DNA of 64,000 nt from Segatella oris (GTDB lineage Bacteria; Bacteroidota; Bacteroidia; Bacteroidales; Bacteroidaceae): assembly GCF_900637655.1 (NCBI RefSeq), contig NZ_LR134384.1, positions 3,091,001 to 3,155,000 on the forward strand, in the 5' to 3' direction. Made by a program: the position numbers and the translations under genes. Shown one piece after another: positions 25,656-33,623 of the stretch (position 1 is its first letter; every line of letters starts with the position of its first letter). Under the pieces are notes generated by a model, which did not search any database, was not told where the DNA came from, and saw only the letters and a program-made list of their open reading frames with translations.

Positions 25656-26942
25656 ATGAAGAATTCAAGACCTTGGACATGGGTTCCTTCACTTTATTTC
25701 GCTGAAGGGCTGCCTTATATTGCCGTGACAGTGCTGGCCATCGAAATCTATATGCAGCTTGGGTTGAGTGATGCAGAAGTGACATTCTATACCTCTTGGC
25801 TCTATTTACCATGGGTGATAAAGCCTTTCTGGAGTCCTTTTCTCGAGTTGTATAAGACAAAACGCTGGTGGATTACAGCCATGCAACTGCTTCTTGGCGC
25901 TGCTTTTGCGGGCGTTGCCTTTACCATTCAGGCTTCATGGTGGCTGCAAGGAACAATTTGTTTCTTTTGGATGATGGCCTTTTCAAGTGCAACTCACGAC
26001 GTAGCTGCTGATGGTTTCTACATGATGGGACTTGACCAACACGACCAAGCGTTCTTTGTGGGCATTCGAAGTACGTTCTATCGCCTTTCAATGATAGTCG
26101 GGAAAGGAGTTCTTATCATGCTTGCCGGTGTGCTTCAAGTGGTGTTCCGTTATCAGATTAAATTCTCATGGAGTCTTATTTTCTATGGACTGACAGGGCT
26201 TTTCATCGCTTTCTATCTCTATCATAACTATGTTCTTCCACACCCGAAAGAGGATGCTGACCATGTAAAGAAGCGGGGTGCAGAGGATATTCTGATGGAG
26301 TTTGTGATGACTTTCGTTACATTCTTCTCCAAGAAACAAGTGCTTGTGGCTATTCCTTTCTTGCTTCTTTTCCGACTTCCAGAGGCATTGTTGACTCCCG
26401 TTTCACAGCTTTTCCTGCAAGCCTTGCCAAGTAAAGGCGGATTAGGGCTGTCACCTCAGGAGTTCGGATTGGTCAATGGAACTGTCGGAGTGATAGGTTT
26501 GTTGGTAGGAGGTGTTATCGGTGGGATGCTGGCGAGCCGTGATGGACTGAAGAAGTGGCTATGGCCTATGACCTGTGCAATAACAATTCCCAATGTTGCT
26601 TACGTGTATTTAGCTTATGCAATGCCTGAAAGCTTGATTGCAATCAACGTGTGCGTATGTCTTGAGAACTTTGGTTATGGCTTTGGTTTCAGTGCATATA
26701 TGCTCTTCATGATATACTTTTCTCAAGGTCAGCACAAGACATCTCATTATGCACTTTGCACGGGGTTCATGGCCCTTTCGATGATGTTGCCGGGCTTGTT
26801 TGCCGGTGCTTTGGCCCAGGCGGTAGGCTATCGGATGTTCTTTATCATTGTGATGATCAGCTGTTTGCTGCCGTTCGCCGTTGCCTCCTTCCTGAAAATC
26901 GACCCGAACTTCGGTAAGAAAGAAGTAGAAGAAGAATTATAA
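25656..26942 (+). CDS. AmpG-like MFS permease (muropeptide uptake candidate)
   Basis: A 428-aa major-facilitator protein with about 12 hydrophobic segments. The opening WVPSLYFAEGLPYIAV and the loop FSSATHDVAADGFYM resemble AmpG, which imports anhydro-muropeptides. The operon partner SpoIID supports wall-turnover products as substrate. It is the last gene of the operon, 2 bp after the SpoIID gene, and an intrinsic terminator follows. Other MFS sugar or peptide carriers cannot be ruled out. Confidence 0.85.
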   Translation: MKNSRPWTWVPSLYFAEGLPYIAVTVLAIEIYMQLGLSDAEVTFYTSWLYLPWVIKPFWSPFLELYKTKRWWITAMQLLLGAAFAGVAFTIQASWWLQGTICFFWMMAFSSATHDVAADGFYMMGLDQHDQAFFVGIRSTFYRLSMIVGKGVLIMLAGVLQVVFRYQIKFSWSLIFYGLTGLFIAFYLYHNYVLPHPKEDADHVKKRGAEDILMEFVMTFVTFFSKKQVLVAIPFLLLFRLPEALLTPVSQLFLQALPSKGGLGLSPQEFGLVNGTVGVIGLLVGGVIGGMLASRDGLKKWLWPMTCAITIPNVAYVYLAYAMPESLIAINVCVCLENFGYGFGFSAYMLFMIYFSQGQHKTSHYALCTGFMALSMMLPGLFAGALAQAVGYRMFFIIVMISCLLPFAVASFLKIDPNFGKKEVEEEL

Positions 26943-26949
26943 AACAAGG

Positions 26950-26987
26950 AAAAGGCTTGCAAACGGTGATGTCTGCAGGCCTTTTAT
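26950..26987 (+). terminator. Terminator after the AmpG-like gene
   Basis: AAAGG-CTTGCA pairs with TGCAGG-CCTTT across a 13-nt loop, followed by T residues. Confidence 0.75.
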
Positions 26988-26998
26988 ATTAGATGTTT

Positions 26999-27520
26999 TC
27001 ATTTCAGAAGTTCGGGCAGAGCTATCATTCCTTGCATTTTAAAAGGCTTTTTCATGCGCTTATATGTGGTCTTTTCCTCATCTTCTTCTGGCTGAAAAAG
27101 TCGTGTGATGATTTTATCGAGGAAGAAAGAACCTTGCCGATAGCGAAAGATATATTTCATATTGTAGAAATATTTGCCTCCTCCCCAACTGATAAGCAAC
27201 ATGAAACCACGCTTGGTTTGCATGAGACTGTCTACACAGAAGTTCTTACATTCAAAGTCGGCAAGCGGTAATTTGATAGTTGCAAACCTTGTCTTACCAC
27301 TTGAGAAATGGATATATCCGCGTCGAAACTCATCATTCGTATCTCTGACATACCTTATTTGATAAGTCTTTTTGCCATATAACTGACCTTTCAATGTCAG
27401 TCTTTGCCAAACGTCCCAGCGTGGTATCTCTTCTCGAAAACCAGTCTTTCCGACATTTGCACATTGTCCTTGAAAAGCAAGACAAAGCAAGGAATAGAGT
27501 AACAACAAGTATTTGTTCAT
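26999..27520 (-). CDS. Secreted protein of unknown function
   Basis: A 173-aa protein with a signal peptide (residues 1-20, cleavage probably after GQCA). The mature part is basic and rich in aromatic residues, with alternating hydrophobic strands (YQIRYVRDTND, GYIHFSSGKTRFATIKL) typical of a small beta-rich periplasmic protein. I do not recognise the family. It is the last gene of the aguA-aguB run and lies 11 bp after the frameshifted membrane-protein gene. It is convergent with the AmpG-like gene. Confidence 0.6.
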   Translation of the reverse strand: MNKYLLLLYSLLCLAFQGQCANVGKTGFREEIPRWDVWQRLTLKGQLYGKKTYQIRYVRDTNDEFRRGYIHFSSGKTRFATIKLPLADFECKNFCVDSLMQTKRGFMLLISWGGGKYFYNMKYIFRYRQGSFFLDKIITRLFQPEEDEEKTTYKRMKKPFKMQGMIALPELLK

Positions 27521-27531
27521 GTCGTTGGGCT

Positions 27532-28098
27532 TTAATCAAGTATTGGATAATAATAGTTGACGCCGAGACACCCCTCATATTGCTCAATCTTTACAGGCGC
27601 CCCGATTTGTAATTTATTGTAAAGTTTGTGGGAGATATATACCCTTTCATCTTCTTTTAAGTCATTCCATGGAGCGAGTTTTAAGTAATATCGATGCCCT
27701 TTTCCTGTTGTACTCGACTTATCTTTAATGCTCGAATCAAAATACTTTGGCTTAGATGGGTCGAAAGTTATATTGCAAAATATGAGCGTACTATAGCTAT
27801 AAACAAAGCAACCGATTAGTATTACTCCAATGAAAAGAAGCAAATCGCGCTGCCCATACGTTGGCGTTATGTGCTCATTTCGTGTGCAAAGATAAGTCAG
27901 GACGAGTGTAACCACGATGACAATCAACCAGAATTGAGAAGGAATATGAAGGAGATTCTCTCGCCAAGCACTATATAACAGGCCTAAAGAACAAACACTT
28001 CCTATCGACAATAGCGATGGATGAGGGTCTGTTTTACTGACATAAAATTTCGCCAATCCATGGCTTTTGTTGTAGACAATGATTGCAACGAGGGGCAA
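27532..28098 (-). CDS. Membrane protein, C-terminal part of a probably frameshifted gene
   Basis: A 188-aa frame whose first ATG falls inside a hydrophobic helix (LPLVAIIVYN). It has two further transmembrane segments (FWLIVIVVTLVLTYL and LLLFIGVILIGCFVYSY), then a soluble tail with GKGHRYYLKLAPWNDL and APVKIEQYEGCLGVNYYYPI, which resembles DUF3592-type tails. The frame continues upstream of the ATG into the preceding ORF if one base is removed near 28112-28131. It is therefore best read as the back half of one gene of about 375 aa. Confidence 0.55.
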   Translation of the reverse strand: MPLVAIIVYNKSHGLAKFYVSKTDPHPSLLSIGSVCSLGLLYSAWRENLLHIPSQFWLIVIVVTLVLTYLCTRNEHITPTYGQRDLLLFIGVILIGCFVYSYSTLIFCNITFDPSKPKYFDSSIKDKSSTTGKGHRYYLKLAPWNDLKEDERVYISHKLYNKLQIGAPVKIEQYEGCLGVNYYYPILD

Positions 28099-28666
28099 AA
28101 GTGCGGCAATTGAGTGGATAGATTATTTTCTTGAGCTTGTTTGCCTTATTTCTGATATCTTCTTCACTTGCTCCATAGTGCAAATCTGATAGCATTTCTT
28201 CCGTCTCTTGCTTTTCATCAATGATATCTTTGTTTTGAAATTGCGAATGAGCCCATGCTTCTATGCTCGCAAAACCATCGTAATCATTGGATATAATAAT
28301 AAACTTTGACAACCTCGTTGCATGCAGAGTGATTCGGTTTTTCTCATCTTCATAGCAGTCAATCTCAGCCATTGGAAGGATTGTTTTGCCGAAAATGCTA
28401 ACACGAATCACGGCTTCTGGTGTGATGAACAGCTTCGAAACTACTTGGTTTATCACATAACCCATACTGCCAATAATAAAGGCTAAGGCCAGCAACCCCA
28501 AGTAAATGCGTGCTGATAAGTCATAATCGTCAAACGTCATCATGGTATAAAAGGTCATGAGACCAAGGAAAATGAAGAGTAAAGCGACTATCCAGGCACC
28601 GACGATTGACGATTTTTGTGGGCGATGTTCACCGAGAATGCGATGATGTTTCAATGGTTTGTACAT
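28034..28666 (-). CDS. Membrane protein with PH-like region, N-terminal part of a probably frameshifted gene
   Basis: A 210-aa frame. It has two transmembrane helices (residues 22-43 and 52-75), then a beta-rich bacterial-PH-like region (KLFITPEAVIRVSIFGKTI, ITLHATRLSKFIIIS) and a charged helix. After KLKKIIYPL the sequence turns into a Cys/Arg-rich tail unlike the rest. The alternative frame at that point encodes a transmembrane helix, so the tail is probably out-of-frame sequence. The gene starts 15 bp after aguB and likely belongs to the aguA-aguB transcript. Confidence 0.55.
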   Translation of the reverse strand: MYKPLKHHRILGEHRPQKSSIVGAWIVALLFIFLGLMTFYTMMTFDDYDLSARIYLGLLALAFIIGSMGYVINQVVSKLFITPEAVIRVSIFGKTILPMAEIDCYEDEKNRITLHATRLSKFIIISNDYDGFASIEAWAHSQFQNKDIIDEKQETEEMLSDLHYGASEEDIRNKANKLKKIIYPLNCRTFAPRCNHCLQQKPWIGEILCQ

Positions 28667-28681
28667 AACTTTACAGCTATT

Positions 28682-29569
28682 TTACTCGTCGATATAGCGC
28701 TTAGTGATGTCCTGATAGCTGTCAATGCGGCGGTCACGGAGGAATGGCCACCACCTGCGTACTTGCTCACTGTGGTGCATGTCAACTTCTATCACGATGC
28801 TTTCTTCTTCATTATTGCTGGCTCTGTAATGGATTTCGCCCTGCGGTCCGACAGCAAAGCTGCTGCCCCAGAACTCAATTCCTCGCGTTTGTCCGCTTGG
28901 ATCAGGCTCATGACCAACGCGATTAACGGCAATGACAGGTAGTCCGTTGGCCACTGCATGTCCACGCATTACGGTCGTCCATGCCTCACGTTGTCGCTCC
29001 TGTTCATCGGGCGTATCGCTGCTTTCATAGCCAATGGCCGTGGGATAGATAAGGATTTCGGCCCCTTGCAGCGCCATTAAGCGGGCTGCTTCGGGATACC
29101 ATTGGTCCCAACATACCAACACTCCGAGTCGCCCTATGCTTGTGTCGATGGGATGAAAACCAAGATCTCCGGGCGTGAAATAAAACTTTTCGTAGTATGC
29201 AGGGTCATCAGGAATGTGCATTTTCCGATACTTCCCGGCTATCGTTCCGTCTTTTTCTATCACTACAGCCGTATTGTGATAGAGTCCCGGGGCACGCTTT
29301 TCAAACAGCGAAGTGACGATAACCACTCCGTATTGCTTGGCCAATTCACCATAGAAACCCGTTGAAGGCCCTGGTATCGGCTCTGCAAAATCGAAGTTGT
29401 TGACGTCTTCCACCTGGCAGAAGTAAAGCGAATTGTGAAGTTCCTGCAACACAATGAGCTGTGCTCCACGGGCAGCTAAGTCGGCTATTCCCTTTGCCAA
29501 GCGTTGAATGTTCACAGCAGGATCAGCAACATTATGTTGCTGGAGAAAACCTATTTTTATTTCTTTCAT
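28682..29569 (-). CDS. aguB: N-carbamoylputrescine amidase
   Basis: Hydrolyses N-carbamoylputrescine to putrescine, the step after AguA. The 295-aa nitrilase-fold protein shows the catalytic triad: Glu in LIVLQELHN, Lys in YRKMHIPDD, and Cys in GVLVCWDQWYPEAARL. The C-terminus ends HSEQVRRWWPFLRDRRID, typical of this family. The start at 29569 gives a 4-bp ATGA overlap with aguA, so translation is coupled. Confidence 0.95.
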   Translation of the reverse strand: MKEIKIGFLQQHNVADPAVNIQRLAKGIADLAARGAQLIVLQELHNSLYFCQVEDVNNFDFAEPIPGPSTGFYGELAKQYGVVIVTSLFEKRAPGLYHNTAVVIEKDGTIAGKYRKMHIPDDPAYYEKFYFTPGDLGFHPIDTSIGRLGVLVCWDQWYPEAARLMALQGAEILIYPTAIGYESSDTPDEQERQREAWTTVMRGHAVANGLPVIAVNRVGHEPDPSGQTRGIEFWGSSFAVGPQGEIHYRASNNEEESIVIEVDMHHSEQVRRWWPFLRDRRIDSYQDITKRYIDE

Positions 29570-30594
29570 AACTTTGGATATTGCATAGTGAGACAATGAA
29601 GTGAGCCGTGCTGACGGATAACCGTGCGTGCATCAATGCCTATAACCTTGCGGTCGGGGAAGGCTTTCTGCAGTTGTTGCATAGCTAAACGGTCTCTTTC
29701 GGGTTGTGCATACGTAGGACAGAGCACGTGATGATTGAGGATAACGAAGTTGGCATAGGTTGCAGGAAGCCGCTCTTTATTGTCGTATATCGGCTCAGGA
29801 AAAGGCAATCGCAGCAGATGATAGGGCTTCCCCTCAAGCGTGCGCAGTGTTTTCAGCTGGTCTTCCAAAGCTTGGAAGTCAGCGAAATGCACATCTTCTT
29901 CGTCGCTGTATATATATAATAAGGTGTCATTGGGCGCCAATCTCACGGTCGTGTCAATATGTCCGTCGGTGTCATCGCCAAGGAGTTGACCGTGTTCAAG
30001 CCATACAATGCGCTCTGCATGCAGTGTTTCGAGCAGCTTTCTCTCAATGTCTTCACGCGTCATGGGTTGGTTTCTGTGAGGTGCCAAAAGGCAGCATGTG
30101 GTGGTGAAAATGGTGCCTTTACCGTCACTTTCAATGCTTCCACCCTCTAAAACGAAGTCGGTGTGGTCTTCTATGGTGCCGTCAAAGGCTCCCATTTGAG
30201 CCATGTTGCGTGTGATGGCATTGTCTTTCTGCCAGTTGAATTTCTCTCCCCAGCCATTGAATTTGAAGTCAAGCATGCGTAATTCAGAACCGTTCGAAAG
30301 CGTGACAGCGCCGTGGTCGCGTGCCCAAGTGTCGTTGGTATCTATCGCGAAATAGCGGATATTGGCATGTTGACTGCTTGAAAGTTGCTGCTCAAGCAGG
30401 GCTTTCACCTTGTCGGGTTCAGGCGTAACGATGAGAAGTTGCTCATCCGTTGTGATGACTTTCGCCATTTCAATGAATGTCTTTGTAATGTCTTCGAGAT
30501 AGGGAAGCCAGTCGGTTTGAGCATGGGGCCACGTGAGTTGAATGCCTCGTTGCGGTGCCCATTCAGCCGGAAGTACAAAGTCTTTGTTTGCCAT
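29566..30594 (-). CDS. aguA: Agmatine deiminase
   Basis: Converts agmatine to N-carbamoylputrescine and ammonia. The protein is 342 aa from the ATG at 30594; an in-frame ATG at 30615 is the alternative. Family features are LPAEWAPQRGIQLTWPH near the start, DTNDTWARDHGAVTL, LEGGSIESDGKGT, HGQLLGDDTDGHIDTTVRL, and the nucleophilic Cys near the end in GSLHCLTMQYP. With aguB it makes a complete agmatine-to-putrescine route. The two genes after aguB have no obvious polyamine role. Confidence 0.95.
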   Translation of the reverse strand: MANKDFVLPAEWAPQRGIQLTWPHAQTDWLPYLEDITKTFIEMAKVITTDEQLLIVTPEPDKVKALLEQQLSSSQHANIRYFAIDTNDTWARDHGAVTLSNGSELRMLDFKFNGWGEKFNWQKDNAITRNMAQMGAFDGTIEDHTDFVLEGGSIESDGKGTIFTTTCCLLAPHRNQPMTREDIERKLLETLHAERIVWLEHGQLLGDDTDGHIDTTVRLAPNDTLLYIYSDEEDVHFADFQALEDQLKTLRTLEGKPYHLLRLPFPEPIYDNKERLPATYANFVILNHHVLCPTYAQPERDRLAMQQLQKAFPDRKVIGIDARTVIRQHGSLHCLTMQYPKL

Positions 30595-30821
30595 ATCGTA
30601 GGAGTGATAGTTCAATATATAATCGTTTGCTGGTTACAAAATTAGTTGTTTTTTTCCAATTGTTGTGAGTTTGAAGAATAGAAAGGTGAATATTTTTGTG
30701 AGAAATGAGAGTAGCGCACGCTTCATTCAGGGTGCATCGTGAAGCTTTTCAGGGCGTTTCGAATGCGGTTTTCATAGCTTTGGAAAGCCGGAATGAACGC
30801 TTTGATTGTAAACTTAAATGA

Positions 30822-31130
30822 CAGTTGATTTGCATTTGCTTAGAAAATTGATTACCTTTGCCGTAGGGGAAGACCGCAATGTGGTTTTCCCTTTTTTGTT
30901 ATGCCTTGCAGAATGGTTTGCAATATGCGTCAAATCAGCGTGTCATATGCGTCAAGTTATATGCTGAAGTGACGCAAAATGCACAGCAATATGCCTTAGA
31001 TTGAAGGGCGAAATGATACGAATGACAGGACAAAAGCATTCATTTGGGAAGATAATTTGCAGTTAATAGAAAAACAGAACCATGCAGAATAACTCTTGTT
31101 GTCATGTTTTTTGATTATTTTTATTTATTT
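30822..31130 (+). repeat. Long intergenic element with promoter-terminator head and 22-bp array, copy A
   Basis: Matches 21410-21708 in inverted orientation. The order is ATTTGCATTTGC, -7 box TACCTTTG (30853-30860), hairpin and T-run, then array cores at 30927, 30949, 30971, 30993 and 31015 (exactly 22 bp apart), and the tail AAAAACAGAACCATGC with TTGTCATGTTTTTTGATT. The fourth unit is GCCTTAG in both copies. The two copies diverge in sequence but keep their spacing. Confidence 0.8.
30853..30900 (+). ncRNA. Mini transcription unit: promoter directly followed by terminator (copy A)
   Basis: -7 box TACCTTTG, then GGGGAAGACC-GCAATGT-GGTTTTCCC and TTTTTTG. The predicted transcript is about 35 nt. 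It matches copy B, with differences in the loop. Confidence 0.5.
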
Positions 31131-31237
31131 TTCGATGTCCGAATATCCATCAAGAAAGCATAATACTTATGGCGTTGTTTACGGTCACTCCTTGCTAAAA
31201 TTATATTGATTGATATTGCATTTAGGATAAAAAACCG

Positions 31238-31245
31238 TAACTTTG
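31238..31245 (+). promoter_or_regulatory. Promoter of the FetA/FetB-like operon
   Basis: -7 box TAACTTTG, predicted leader about 15 nt to the ATG at 31266. Confidence 0.6.
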
Positions 31246-31265
31246 CCTTATAAAAAGCAACGGAA

Positions 31266-31871
31266 ATGCTGGAAATCAAGAACGGAACCCTAAACGGAGT
31301 GGAGCATCCCGCGACGGCTGCCGACATTAACTTAGTGGTTGATGCGGGCGAAATGCTCTGTATCTATGCTTGGCGCAGCGACAAACGGCAGGCGATTGTC
31401 CATACTCTTTTAGGGTTACAACCTCTCAAGTCGGGCTTTATGTCGGTTGATGGTGATGTAATCGACGAGCGTTCGGCAGCTTATTATCGAAGTCATACAG
31501 CCTTCGTGCCGCGCGATTTACGGTTGCCTTTCAAAACGGTTAGCGAGACTATGCAGGCAATGATGACGGTCGATAAAGACTTGACAAAAGGCACTATTGA
31601 AAGCGAATGGCGCAAGGTGGGCATAGCGGATGGCCTGTGGAATGCGCTTGTTGAGCACGTAGGGCAGGATATTTTGCAGCAAATGATGATGGTTGTAGCC
31701 GTGATGAGAGGGTGTAATCACATGATTATCGACCTGCTTCCCGGGGCTATGACGCCTGAAATGATGGGCTATCTACGGCAGTACACGGCTTCTGGCGGAC
31801 TGATTGTGATAGCTACTGACGATGAAGAAGTAAAGGGGCAGTGCGACAAGTCGCTGCTCGAACCGCAATGA
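31266..31871 (+). CDS. Degenerate ABC-transporter ATPase-like protein (FetA-like position)
   Basis: A 201-aa protein with the overall course of an ABC ATPase: a beta-strand start (LEIKNGTLNGV), a loop at the Walker A position, GFMSVDGDVID, and IIDLLPGAM at the Walker B position. Key residues have changed. The P-loop reads YAWRSDKRQ instead of GxxGxGKS, no LSGGQ signature is present (GQDILQQMM lies there), and the catalytic Glu after the Walker B Asp is replaced. It is followed 16 bp later by a FetB-like permease, which normally pairs with an active ATPase. It may bind the permease without normal ATP hydrolysis, or a different ATPase may serve. Confidence 0.75.
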   Translation: MLEIKNGTLNGVEHPATAADINLVVDAGEMLCIYAWRSDKRQAIVHTLLGLQPLKSGFMSVDGDVIDERSAAYYRSHTAFVPRDLRLPFKTVSETMQAMMTVDKDLTKGTIESEWRKVGIADGLWNALVEHVGQDILQQMMMVVAVMRGCNHMIIDLLPGAMTPEMMGYLRQYTASGGLIVIATDDEEVKGQCDKSLLEPQ

Positions 31872-31887
31872 TTAAATAGAACAAGCA

Positions 31888-32679
31888 ATGAATATTGGTT
31901 TTATGGGTATCTGTATCCTCGTGATACTGCTGTGTGTCCCGGTATATCTGATTTATTTCTATAAGCTCAATCTGCAGCGCAAGTTTGCCTTGGCTTTGGC
32001 TAAAGTCGTGGGTTATTTGGCTTTGACTGGCATCATGTTGGAGTTTGTTTTCCGCATGAACAACATCGCACTCAATATCCTTTGGGTGGTGTTGTTGGCC
32101 TTGCTGACTTCGGTGGTGACGGTGAACAGGGCACGCTTGACCATGAAAAGCTATTTCATTCCGGCTTTCATTTCTACGCTTGTCGTGACATTCGGCATCG
32201 GTGTTCTTGTGGTTCTGGCTGCTTTTTCGACCGAAAATCCCTTTGATGCACGCTATCTTATTCCCGTGACGGGCTTCATTCTTGGTGGCATTATGGAGAG
32301 CAATTGCAAGGCACTTGAAACCTATTATGCGGGTTTGAGAAATCATAACGCTCTTTTCTACTATCTTCTGGGCAATGGGGCAAGCCATAATCAGGCTGTA
32401 AGATATTTCGTGAAACGGGCTTTGGAACGTAGCATGATACCGTCATTGGGGCGCATGGCTTATATAATAATAGGTGTAACACCAATGGTGATGTGGGCAA
32501 TGTTGCTGGCAGGAAGCGATGTCTATTCGGCTGTTCTGATGCAGTTGCTGACGTTTGCAATGGTGTTGGCAGCCTCGCCTTTAGCCTTGTTGCTGACTCT
32601 GATGCTTGCCAAACGCTACGCATTCGATGAATATGGCAAGCTGAAATCACAGGAAATGGTAAACAAGGCAGAAGCATGA
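31888..32679 (+). CDS. FetB/UPF0014-family ABC permease
   Basis: A 263-aa inner-membrane protein with about seven hydrophobic segments. YLIPVTGFILGGIMESNCKALETYYAGLRNH and GASHNQAVRYFVKRALERSMIPSLGRM match the FetB (YbbM) family, whose E. coli member takes part in iron efflux. The tail is basic and cytoplasmic. It overlaps the nuclease gene by 4 bp (ATGA). Metal export is a family inference; nothing in the window confirms the substrate. Confidence 0.88.
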   Translation: MNIGFMGICILVILLCVPVYLIYFYKLNLQRKFALALAKVVGYLALTGIMLEFVFRMNNIALNILWVVLLALLTSVVTVNRARLTMKSYFIPAFISTLVVTFGIGVLVVLAAFSTENPFDARYLIPVTGFILGGIMESNCKALETYYAGLRNHNALFYYLLGNGASHNQAVRYFVKRALERSMIPSLGRMAYIIIGVTPMVMWAMLLAGSDVYSAVLMQLLTFAMVLAASPLALLLTLMLAKRYAFDEYGKLKSQEMVNKAEA

Positions 32680-33545
32680 AGAAGACTTTTCTGCTTGATT
32701 TAGCTTTTCTGACGTTGCTCTTTGGGGCGTTAGGATGTGACTTTGCCAAGGGAGGGCACAAGCCTTTGATCGGCAGTATACGGCAGACGGTCGAAGCATG
32801 CGCAGTGAACGACACTGAAACCACTGTCAGAAAGAACATCAAGTACAAGGCCCCTGCAGGCGATGATCGGTTGCTGACACAGCTGGTTCCTAAGGATATT
32901 CCACAACAGTTGTTGCGGAGAGTGGGCTATGTGGTGTCGTATAATCCCGAAACGCATATTCCAAATTGGGTTGCCTGGCAGCTGACGGAGTCGCATACTA
33001 CCGGCCCTTACAAGCGCAAAGGCATTGAATTTCAGGAAGACAACGAGGCAGAAGGCGTGAAAGTAAACACGTTTGACTACAGTAGGAGTGGCTATGATCG
33101 TGGTCATATGTGTCCTTCGGGCGACAATAAGTGGGATAAGACGGCGCAACAACAGTCATTTCTCATGACGAATATATGTCCGCAGAACCGCAATCTGAAT
33201 GCAGGTGACTGGAATGAAATGGAAAATCAGTGTCGCAAGTGGGCTAAACAGTATGGCCGTATCTATATCGTGGCAGGCCCAATTCTTTACAATCAGAAGC
33301 ACAAAACTATCGGTAAGGCTAAGGTTGTGGTGCCGGAAGCATTCTTTAAAGTGGTGCTTTGCATGGAAGGAACACCCAAGGCGATAGGCTTCATCTATAA
33401 AAATGAGGCAGGAAACCGACCGAAAGGCGACTATGTGAATAGCATTGATGCGATAGAACGCATTACAGGTTTCGACTTCTTTCCTGCACTTGAAGATGCA
33501 CTTGAAGCGAAAGTGGAGGCTGAAGCAAACCTTGCTGACTGGTAA
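32676..33545 (+). CDS. Secreted DNA/RNA non-specific endonuclease
   Basis: A 289-aa NUC1/EndA-type nuclease. The N-terminal hydrophobic segment ends FGALGC and may be a lipoprotein signal, though the lipobox is weak. The catalytic motif DRGHMCPSGDN (about residues 141-151) contains the His general base; downstream TNICPQNRNLNAGDWNEME carries the metal-binding Asn. The family degrades DNA and RNA without sequence preference and usually acts outside the cytoplasm. The 4-bp overlap with the permease gene places it in the same transcript, an odd pairing. Confidence 0.9.
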   Translation: MKKTFLLDLAFLTLLFGALGCDFAKGGHKPLIGSIRQTVEACAVNDTETTVRKNIKYKAPAGDDRLLTQLVPKDIPQQLLRRVGYVVSYNPETHIPNWVAWQLTESHTTGPYKRKGIEFQEDNEAEGVKVNTFDYSRSGYDRGHMCPSGDNKWDKTAQQQSFLMTNICPQNRNLNAGDWNEMENQCRKWAKQYGRIYIVAGPILYNQKHKTIGKAKVVVPEAFFKVVLCMEGTPKAIGFIYKNEAGNRPKGDYVNSIDAIERITGFDFFPALEDALEAKVEAEANLADW

Positions 33546-33594
33546 AAAACGTTAAACAATAGGCGATTGACCTTACATCATGTAATAAAATGGC

Positions 33595-33602
33595 TATCTT
33601 TG
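33595..33602 (+). promoter_or_regulatory. Promoter of the Nif3-zinc ribbon unit
   Basis: -7 box TATCTTTG. Transcription would start near 33608, favouring translation from the ATG at 33624 over 33615. Confidence 0.6.
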
Positions 33603-33623
33603 TAGTCTCATTTTATGCATCGC

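Larger units (their letters stand above)
30595..31265. other. Divergent intergenic region between aguA and the FetA-like gene
   Basis: Occupied mostly by long repeat copy A (30822-31130) and the promoter of the FetA-like gene (31238-31245). No TAnnTTTG box for aguA was recognised in the remaining sequence. Confidence 0.5.
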
